A DNA stretch of 64,000 nucleotides from Paractinoplanes polyasparticus (GTDB taxonomy: Bacteria; Actinomycetota; Actinomycetes; Mycobacteriales; Micromonosporaceae): NCBI RefSeq assembly GCF_019710575.1, contig NZ_JAHWFK010000024.1, forward strand, positions 1 to 64,000. The letters are read 5' to 3'. Positions 58,203 to 64,000 of the stretch are shown here, one piece after another; the first letter of the stretch is position 1; each line of letters opens with the position of its first letter. Position numbers and translations under genes: made by a program. The notes under the pieces were generated by a model. The model was given only the letters and a program-made list of their open reading frames with translations. It was not told the origin of the DNA and did not search any database.

Positions 58203-59390
58203 ATGAATTCCCACCCCTCGCATCAACGGCCGGGTATTTTTGGGCGACCCGTCCTTACTGTCGCTATTGTCCTGGCGGTTCTGGCCGCGATCGGTGTCGG
58301 GAGTGTCGCTTTCGCGAACCGGGACTCCGGCAAGCCGGCCGCGTCCTGGGCCGAGCCGACCGGTTCCACCCCGGCCCCTCCCGCCTCTTCGTCATCGCGG
58401 GAGCCGGTCGAGGAGTCGGCCTCCGATGTCGGGACCGTCACACTGTCGGCAACCGGCGACATCATGATGAGCAACGCGCCCAGCCGCATGCCACCCGCCG
58501 ACGGGGCGGGATTCTTCGACTCGGTCAAGAAGGCGCTCGCCTCCGACCTGGTGATGGGCAACCTCGAGCAGCCGCTCACCACCGACACCGGCACCTCCAA
58601 GTGCGGAGCGGCCGCTACCAACTGCTTCGCCTTCCGGTCCCCGCCGTCCTACGCCAAGCACCTCCGGGACGGCGGCTTCGACCTGGTAAACACGGCTAAC
58701 AACCACTCCAAGGACTTCGGTACGCAGGGCGCGCGCAACACCCGCGAGGCGCTCGATGAGACCGGCGTCAAGGCCACCGGCAACACCGACGAGATCACCG
58801 TGGCCGAGGTCAAGGGGATCAAGGTCGCGGTGGTCGGCTTCTCCTCGTACGCCGGCGCCAACAGCCTGCTCGACCTCGACCAGGCCCGGTCCGTGGTCGA
58901 GAAGGCCAAGGAGCAGGGCGACCTCGTCGTGGTGCAGGTGCACATGGGCGCCGAGGGCTCCGACGAGCAGCACGTGAAGCCGGGCACCGAGACGTTCTTC
59001 GGCGAGAACCGGGGCGACCCGATGAAGTTCAGCCGCGCGGTGATCGACGCCGGGGCCGACCTGGTGGTCGGGCACGGTCCGCACGTGCTGCGGGGCATGG
59101 AGTTCTACAAGGGCAAACTCATCGCGTACAGCCTGGGGAACTTCGCCGGGGGCGGGCGCACCCTGTCGCGGACGGGCGTGCTGAAGTACGGCGGAGTCCT
59201 GCACGTCACGTTGAGCAAGGACGGCTCGTACGTGGGTGGGAAGTTGCTGTCGACGTACATGAACTCCAACGGGTTGCCGACCCGCGACGAATCCGCCGAG
59301 CGGGGGCGCAAGCTCGTGGCCCAGCTGACCAAGGCCGACTTCCCCGAGACGGGTCCGACGCTCGGCGCGGACGGCTCGATCAAGCCGTAG
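58203..59390 (+). CDS. CapA-like (PGA_cap) metallophosphatase, membrane-anchored
   Basis: The 395-residue product starts at ATG 58203. A TATCGT hexamer ends 8 nt upstream, so it is probably leaderless; a longer frame exists but has no family content. One N-terminal membrane span (about 17-38) and a Ser/Pro-rich linker precede the PGA_cap domain, with SATGDIMM, GNLEQPL, NTANNHSKDFG, HMGAEG, GHGPHVLRG and SLGNFAGGG. The fold is calcineurin-like. Family members take part in capsule or poly-gamma-glutamate handling, but here the substrate is unknown. It is divergent from crp. Confidence 0.87.
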   Translation: MNSHPSHQRPGIFGRPVLTVAIVLAVLAAIGVGSVAFANRDSGKPAASWAEPTGSTPAPPASSSSREPVEESASDVGTVTLSATGDIMMSNAPSRMPPADGAGFFDSVKKALASDLVMGNLEQPLTTDTGTSKCGAAATNCFAFRSPPSYAKHLRDGGFDLVNTANNHSKDFGTQGARNTREALDETGVKATGNTDEITVAEVKGIKVAVVGFSSYAGANSLLDLDQARSVVEKAKEQGDLVVVQVHMGAEGSDEQHVKPGTETFFGENRGDPMKFSRAVIDAGADLVVGHGPHVLRGMEFYKGKLIAYSLGNFAGGGRTLSRTGVLKYGGVLHVTLSKDGSYVGGKLLSTYMNSNGLPTRDESAERGRKLVAQLTKADFPETGPTLGADGSIKP

Positions 59391-59434
59391 TCACAGCCGG
59401 ATTCCTTGTCGTAGGGGCGACGTACTCTAAAGCG

Positions 59435-60238
59435 GTGACTCAGGTGGTGCGGTCGGTCAAGCGGTTCGCGGCAGAGACGCCCATCGGGCGCAAGAGGCGG
59501 GCCCGCAAGATGGCCCGCGTGCTGGCCGACACGCATCCCGACGCGCACGCCGAGCTCGATTTCACCACTCCGCTCGAGCTGGCCGTGGCGACGATCCTGT
59601 CCGCACAGACCACCGATGTGCGGGTCAACACGGTCACCCCCGAGCTGTTCAAGCGCTACCAGTCGGCCGCCGACTACGCCGCGGCCGACCGCACGGCGCT
59701 CGAGACGCTGCTCAAGCCGACCGGCTTCTTCCGGGCCAAGACCGACTCGCTGATCAAGCTGGGGCAGGCGTTGCTCGAGCGGCACGACGGCGTGCTCCCC
59801 TCGACGCTCGACGAACTGGTCAAGTTGCCCGGCATCGGCCGCAAGACGGCCAACGTCATCCTCGGCAACGCGTTCGACGTTCCCGGCATCACGGTCGACA
59901 CCCACTTCCGGCGCCTCACCAACCGCTTCGGCTGGGTCTCCGAGGACGACCCCGTCAAGATCGAATTTCTGGTCGCCGACCTGATCGAGAAGCGCGACTG
60001 GACCATGCTGTCGCACCGGGTGATCTTCCACGGCCGACGCGTGTGCCACGCTCGCAAGCCCGCCTGCGGGGCGTGCACGCTGGCCTCCATGTGCCCGTCC
60101 TACGGCACCGGGCCCACTGAGGCGGCTGCCGCGGCCAAGCTGCTCAAGGGGCCCCGGGCCCGCGAGCTGGCCGCCGCCGCCGGGGTCGACCCGGCGCTGG
60201 TGCCGGCGGCCGCGGTCGCTGCGCCGGAGGCCCCGTGA
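59435..60238 (+). CDS. nth: Endonuclease III
   Basis: The 267-residue product starts at GTG. TACTCT ends 6 nt upstream. It is a DNA glycosylase/AP lyase for oxidised pyrimidines. The helix-hairpin-helix LPGIGRKTAN carries catalytic Lys137, VDTH carries Asp155, and the [4Fe-4S] ligands are Cys204, 211, 214 and 220 (C-x6-C-x2-C-x5-C). An Ala-rich C-terminal tail (about 225-267) is extra. It overlaps the thioredoxin-like gene by 4 nt. Confidence 0.96.
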   Translation: MTQVVRSVKRFAAETPIGRKRRARKMARVLADTHPDAHAELDFTTPLELAVATILSAQTTDVRVNTVTPELFKRYQSAADYAAADRTALETLLKPTGFFRAKTDSLIKLGQALLERHDGVLPSTLDELVKLPGIGRKTANVILGNAFDVPGITVDTHFRRLTNRFGWVSEDDPVKIEFLVADLIEKRDWTMLSHRVIFHGRRVCHARKPACGACTLASMCPSYGTGPTEAAAAAKLLKGPRARELAAAAGVDPALVPAAAVAAPEAP

Positions 60239-60849
60239 GCCAGGCCGCAAACCTCCGGTCCCCGCGCTCACCGGTTCTGTCGTTGCTGGCGGCGCCGCTT
60301 GTTCTTCTGCTGTTGGCAGCGGTCGCCGCCTGTGGCGACGACGAGCCGGCCGTGGCCTCGCCGTTCGTGGGCTGTGACGCCCTCAGCGCGCCACCGCCGT
60401 CGGTCGCGCCCATCTCAGGAGCATCCACCGCTACCGACCTGCCCGATCTGAAGCTCCCCTGCTTCACCGGCGACGACGAGATCTCCCTGCGTGCGCTGCG
60501 CGGGCCGGCGGTGATCAACATCTGGGCGTCGTGGTGTCAGCCCTGCCGCACCGAGTTGCCGGTCATGCAGAGCCTGGCCGACAAGGCCGCGGGGCGGCTC
60601 ACCGTGCTCGGCGTCGACTCCGGCGACCAGCGTGACAAGGGCGCCGACTTCGCCACCGACAAGGGCGTGCGCATGCCGACGCTGTTCGACGAGAAGGGCG
60701 CCCTGCTGAACAACCTCGGCCGCATCAACCTGCCCGTCACCGTCTTCCTCGACTCGGCCGGTCGTTCTTATGTGCACCCGCTGCCGCTGGACGCCCGGGG
60801 ATTGTCCGAGCAGGTCCGCAAGCACACCGGTGTGACGGTGACACCATGA
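60235..60849 (+). CDS. TlpA/ResA-like thioredoxin lipoprotein
   Basis: The 204-residue product starts at GTG and overlaps nth. It has a signal peptide with lipobox AVAAC (Cys 33). The thioredoxin domain has the redox motif WCQPC, INIWASWC before it, and NLPVTVFLD with the cis-Pro. It is probably a membrane-anchored thiol-disulfide oxidoreductase outside the membrane, as in cytochrome c maturation. Position after nth is the same as in mycobacteria. Confidence 0.93.
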   Translation: MSQAANLRSPRSPVLSLLAAPLVLLLLAAVAACGDDEPAVASPFVGCDALSAPPPSVAPISGASTATDLPDLKLPCFTGDDEISLRALRGPAVINIWASWCQPCRTELPVMQSLADKAAGRLTVLGVDSGDQRDKGADFATDKGVRMPTLFDEKGALLNNLGRINLPVTVFLDSAGRSYVHPLPLDARGLSEQVRKHTGVTVTP

Positions 60850-60898
60850 GGCGACCGGCGCGGCTCATCAGTGACTTCACCGCGGGCGGCGACCGACC

Positions 60899-61639
60899 GT
60901 GGGCGGCGGCGTGGTGAGCGAGGGCAAGGTGCTCGAGCGGCCCGTCGGGTTGCCGTCCTGGTTCGAGCCGCTGCTGAGCCGGGTTGGTGACAGCCGTACG
61001 AGAGACTTCACGCCGCTGCGGCCGCCGCCCAGTGGTGGCCGGCCCAGCGCTGTGCTCGTGCTGCTCGGCGAGAGCGAGCCCGACGCCGGCCACCCCGGCG
61101 GGCCCGACCTGCTGGTGCTCCAGCGGGCCGCGACCATGCGCAACCACGCCGGCCAGCCCGCGTTCCCCGGCGGCGGCACCGACCCCGAGGATGCCGACGC
61201 CGTGGCCACCGCCCTGCGCGAGGCCAACGAAGAGGTGGGGCTCGACCCGTCGAGTGCCGAGGCGCTGGCGCTGCTGCCCGACCTCTACATCCCGGTCAGC
61301 TCGTTCGTGGTCACTCCCGTGCTGGCCTGGTGGCGGCGCCCGCACCCGGTGAGCCCGCGGCAGCCGGCCGAGGTCGCGCACGTGGCCCGGCTGCCGATCA
61401 GTGAACTGGTCGACCCGCGCAACCGTATCCGGGTACGGCATCCCAGCGGCTGGGTCAGCCCAGCCTTCCAGGTTCGGGGGATGCTGGTCTGGGGCTTCAC
61501 GGCAGGGGTGATCTCGACGGTGCTCGACATGGGTGGCTGGGCGCAGCCGTGGGAGCCGGGCCCCCTGGTCGAACTGCCGGAAGCGAGCGCCCCGGTGCCC
61601 GCCACGCGCGGCGGAGCGCCCGACGAGGTCCTGCCATGA
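60899..61639 (+). CDS. NUDIX hydrolase, CoA pyrophosphatase type
   Basis: The 246-residue product starts at GTG 60899, with GTG 60911 or 60914 as alternatives; no ribosome site decides. It has the CoA-specific motif LLVLQRAATMRNHAGQPAFP and a Nudix box ending ALREANEEVGL. It should cleave CoA to 4'-phosphopantetheine and 3',5'-ADP. The region 60846-60917 contains a 23-codon frame overlapping the upstream stop, which may couple translation. Confidence 0.87.
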   Translation: MGGGVVSEGKVLERPVGLPSWFEPLLSRVGDSRTRDFTPLRPPPSGGRPSAVLVLLGESEPDAGHPGGPDLLVLQRAATMRNHAGQPAFPGGGTDPEDADAVATALREANEEVGLDPSSAEALALLPDLYIPVSSFVVTPVLAWWRRPHPVSPRQPAEVAHVARLPISELVDPRNRIRVRHPSGWVSPAFQVRGMLVWGFTAGVISTVLDMGGWAQPWEPGPLVELPEASAPVPATRGGAPDEVLP

Positions 61640-61673
61640 GCCGATGGTGGCCCGCGACTTCTACTGTGGGTGA

Positions 61674-62852
61674 GTGTCCGTGGTCGATGGCATCCTGATC
61701 CTGCTCATGCTGATCTTCGCGATCAGCGGCTACCGCCAGGGCTTCGTCATCGGCGCGCTCTCGTTCGGCGGCTTCTTCAGCGGGGTGCTGATCGGTCTGC
61801 AGCTCGGTCCGCTGATCGCCGACCGCTTCACCGACCCGACCGCGCGGTTGGTCGTCTCGCTGGTCACCATCTTCGCGGTCGCCGTGCTCGGGCAGACACT
61901 GGCCGGCTGGCTCGGCACCCACCTGCGCCGCGCCATCCAGAGCCAGCCGCTGCAGCGTCTCGACGACGCCGGCGGCGCGGCCGTCTCGCTGGTCGCGGTG
62001 CTGCTGGTCGCCTGGCTGATCGCGGTGCCGCTCGGCTCGACCCCGTTCCCCGGCCTCAACTCCGCGGTGCGCAACAGCGCCATCCTGGGCGGCATCAACA
62101 GCCTGATGCCCGAGCAGGCACAGGCGTTGTCGTCGGCGCTGGGCGACACCCTCGACACGAGTGGCTTCCCGGCTGTCTTCGGCGGCCTGACCCCCACCAA
62201 GGCCAAGGACGTGGCGGCGCCCGACCCGAAGCTCAAGGGCTCCCAGATCGTCGCCCGCTCGAAGCGCTCGGTGCTCAAGGTTCTGGGCACGGCCCCCAGC
62301 TGCTCGCGCCGCATCGAAGGCACCGGATTCGTGTACGCCGACGAGCGCGTGATGACGAACGCGCACGTGGTCGCCGGCACCCGCGAGACAACGGTCGAGG
62401 TGAGCGGCCGCCGCGTCGACGCCACCGTGGTCGTCTACGACCCCGACCGCGACCTGGCGGTGCTCTACGTGCCCGGCCTGACCGCGCCGGTCATGCCCTT
62501 CGTGGCCAAGCAGGCCGCCACGGGCGCGAGCGCGATAGTCCTGGGCTACCCCCAGGACGGCCCGTACGACGCCCAGTCCGCCCGCGTCCGCGACGTAGGC
62601 AAGATCACCGGCCCCGACATCTACGACTCGGGCGACGTGACCCGCGAGATCATCACGATCCGCTCCCTGGTCCGCAGCGGCAACTCCGGCGGCCCGCTCA
62701 TCACCACCAACGGCCAGGTGCTGGGCGTCATCTTCGCCGCGGCCGCCGACGACAAGAACACGGGCTTCGCCCTGACCGCCAACGAGGCCGCCCCGGTGGC
62801 CCAGGCCGGCGAGTCCCGCACCAGAGGCGTCCGCACCGGCGACTGCGCCTGA
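61674..62852 (+). CDS. marP: MarP-like membrane serine protease
   Basis: The 392-residue product starts at GTG. A TACTGT hexamer ends 6 nt upstream, so it is probably leaderless. The CvpA-like N-terminus has four membrane spans (about 4-118). The chymotrypsin-fold protease (about 190-392) has the triad His231 (TNAHVV), Asp260 (DRDLAV) and Ser338 (SGNSGGPL). Cys210 and Cys391 correspond to the redox-regulating disulfide of the mycobacterial enzyme. It protects against acid and oxidative stress in mycobacteria. It is the last gene of the conserved cluster. Confidence 0.94.
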   Translation: MSVVDGILILLMLIFAISGYRQGFVIGALSFGGFFSGVLIGLQLGPLIADRFTDPTARLVVSLVTIFAVAVLGQTLAGWLGTHLRRAIQSQPLQRLDDAGGAAVSLVAVLLVAWLIAVPLGSTPFPGLNSAVRNSAILGGINSLMPEQAQALSSALGDTLDTSGFPAVFGGLTPTKAKDVAAPDPKLKGSQIVARSKRSVLKVLGTAPSCSRRIEGTGFVYADERVMTNAHVVAGTRETTVEVSGRRVDATVVVYDPDRDLAVLYVPGLTAPVMPFVAKQAATGASAIVLGYPQDGPYDAQSARVRDVGKITGPDIYDSGDVTREIITIRSLVRSGNSGGPLITTNGQVLGVIFAAAADDKNTGFALTANEAAPVAQAGESRTRGVRTGDCA

Positions 62853-63383
62853 TCAGCGTCGCGGCTGCTCTCGGCCGCCTTCCGCTCCAGCGTTGCCTGC
62901 GGGCCGGGATCGAGATCATCGGGGATGAGCCGGGCGCGCAACGCGTCGGCCTTTCGTCCTCTGGCCTCCGACGACATCCAGGCCGTGATGGGATCGGCGA
63001 GTACACCGGGCAGTAGGATCGGAGCGTTCGGCGCCGCTGGGAACGGGCGTCGATGTGGGTCTTGAGCCGGGCGGTCGATGCACTTCGCGAGGCCTTCCGG
63101 GTGTCCACCCGACCCAGCGACCGGCCGCACCTGGACACCGGTGGACGGCCGCGTCGATCATCCGGACCAGGCGGATACAGCGGCACGGATGCGCGGGCGC
63201 AGAGAAGCGGGCCGCCCGGTCGTTGCCGTCGGTGTACCCGAGGCGTTTGCGCAGACGGGGACGAAAAGCTGCTCGGCCTGCCGCATCGTCCGGGTCATCA
63301 TCTCTGAAGCCGGCACCGTGCGGACGGGGACGGCGAGTTGGGTGGTGGCGGCGGAACCCCGACCGGGTGATGGCGCGGAACTG
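62853..63383. other. Gene-poor region, possibly decayed coding sequence
   Basis: These 531 bp have no frame I can support. On the minus strand fragments such as LRARLIPDDLDPGPQATLERKAAES (around 62880-62960) and MTRTMRQAEQLF (around 63290) look coding, but stops and frame changes separate them. It may be a broken gene between marP and the mycosin gene. Confidence 0.3.
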
Positions 63384-64000
63384 TCAGGTGGTGCCGGCGA
63401 AGCGGCGGATTGTCAGGACTGCGGCGGCGGCGGAGAGCAGGAACAGCGCCGCGGTGGCCCACCATGCCTTGTGGGAGGACGCCGGTGCGGCGGCTAAGGG
63501 GGCTGCGCCCGTGCCTGGGTCGGACTCGGGGGCGGCGGGGAGCAGCTCCTGCGTTTCGCCGTCGGGGGCGGACAGGGCCTGGCCCGGAGCGGGAGCGCTG
63601 CCGAAGCGGGCGATGCCGGGCGACGGGGAGGTGTCGAGCGGGTTCTCGAAGACCGGGGGAATCGAGGCGGTCAGGGCGGCGACGGGATCGACCAGGCCGA
63701 AGCCGAAGAGGGGATCGCGGCCGGCGGCGCCCTTGTCCTTCGCCGTACGGATGATGCGGTTGATGACCTCGCCGGCCGGCATGTCGGGCCAGCGGGAACG
63801 GATCAGGGCGGCGGTGGCCGAGACCATCGGGGCGGCGAAGCTGGTGCCCTGGACCTTCCAGTAGTCGCCGCCGGCGTTCGCGCCGACCAACTGGGTGGCG
63901 GGGGCGGTGACCACAGTTTCTTTGCCCGTGATCGAGCCGGACCACAGGGTGGTGCCGTCGCGTTCCATGCCGGCCACGGCGAGCACGCCGGGCTCACGAG
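63384..64000 (-). CDS. Mycosin-like S8 serine protease, N-terminus cut by window end
   Basis: About 205 C-terminal residues are visible, and the frame stays open to the window edge. The catalytic Ser is in GTSFAAPMVSA, preceded by TVVTAPATQLVGANAGG, and followed by AALIRSRWPDMPAGEVINRIIRTA. A Pro/Ala-rich linker and a C-terminal membrane span (WWATAALFLLSAAAAVLTI) with a short basic tail follow. This is the plan of MycP, the type VII secretion-associated mycosin. The Asp and His of the triad lie outside the window. Confidence 0.9.
   Translation of the reverse strand, partial: REPGVLAVAGMERDGTTLWSGSITGKETVVTAPATQLVGANAGGDYWKVQGTSFAAPMVSATAALIRSRWPDMPAGEVINRIIRTAKDKGAAGRDPLFGFGLVDPVAALTASIPPVFENPLDTSPSPGIARFGSAPAPGQALSAPDGETQELLPAAPESDPGTGAAPLAAAPASSHKAWWATAALFLLSAAAAVLTIRRFAGTT

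Overview
The window is chromosomal DNA of a high-GC actinomycete. Codon third positions are almost all G or C, GTG and TTG starts are frequent, and the hallmark actinobacterial genes are present (a WblA/WhiB4-type regulator, a PonA2-like PBP with PASTA, MarP, a mycosin, a Crp of mycobacterial type). Protein style suggests Micromonosporaceae, probably Actinoplanes or a close relative; that placement is an inference. There is no CRISPR array, prophage or recognisable intact insertion sequence.

Layout. 0.3-4.2 kb: secreted beta-propeller protein, M23 lipoprotein, small membrane protein, tadA with its partner, and a 48-bp tandem repeat. 4.2-12.3 kb: deoD, two tRNA-Ser genes, a STAS protein, the SRP RNA, then dnaX-ybaB-recR, where dnaX carries an exceptionally long repetitive linker. 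12.7-18.8 kb: a complete oligopeptide ABC transporter. 18.8-23.5 kb: three tandem secreted RTX-repeat paralogues sharing an upstream element. 23.5-27.4 kb: a translationally coupled pair including a secreted HNH nuclease-like lipoprotein, leuA behind a leucine-rich leader peptide, and a lipoprotein. 27.6-30.2 kb: lysC (with an internal beta-subunit start)-asd-cutA. 30.3-31.4 kb: a lone TIR-domain gene next to tRNA-Pro, with lower GC than its surroundings. 31.5-41.3 kb: mixed housekeeping and signalling genes (metallophosphoesterase, yqeY, zinc-ribbon membrane protein, FIST plus GAF-GGDEF-EAL operon, pyrE, padR unit, oxidoreductase).

41.4-62.9 kb matches the gene order I know from the ponA2-whiB4-Rv3680/3679-RidA-MBL-crp-nth-resA-nudix-marP region of mycobacteria. 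Here it is interrupted by an adenylate cyclase/AAA/TPR protein, a soluble Ser/Thr kinase and a divergent biotin-dependent carboxylase pair. The cyclase and the Crp receptor therefore lie within 5 kb of each other, which suggests a local cAMP circuit. The window ends inside a mycosin gene (type VII secretion).

A cross-cutting signal is that at least fourteen genes have a TANNNT hexamer ending 6-8 nt before the start codon, the pattern of leaderless transcripts. The observations most worth following up are the leuA leader, the carboxylase alpha subunit lacking two catalytic residues of its family, the TIR gene beside tRNA-Pro, the RTX upstream element and the dnaX linker repeats. All calls come from reading the sequence; no database search was run.
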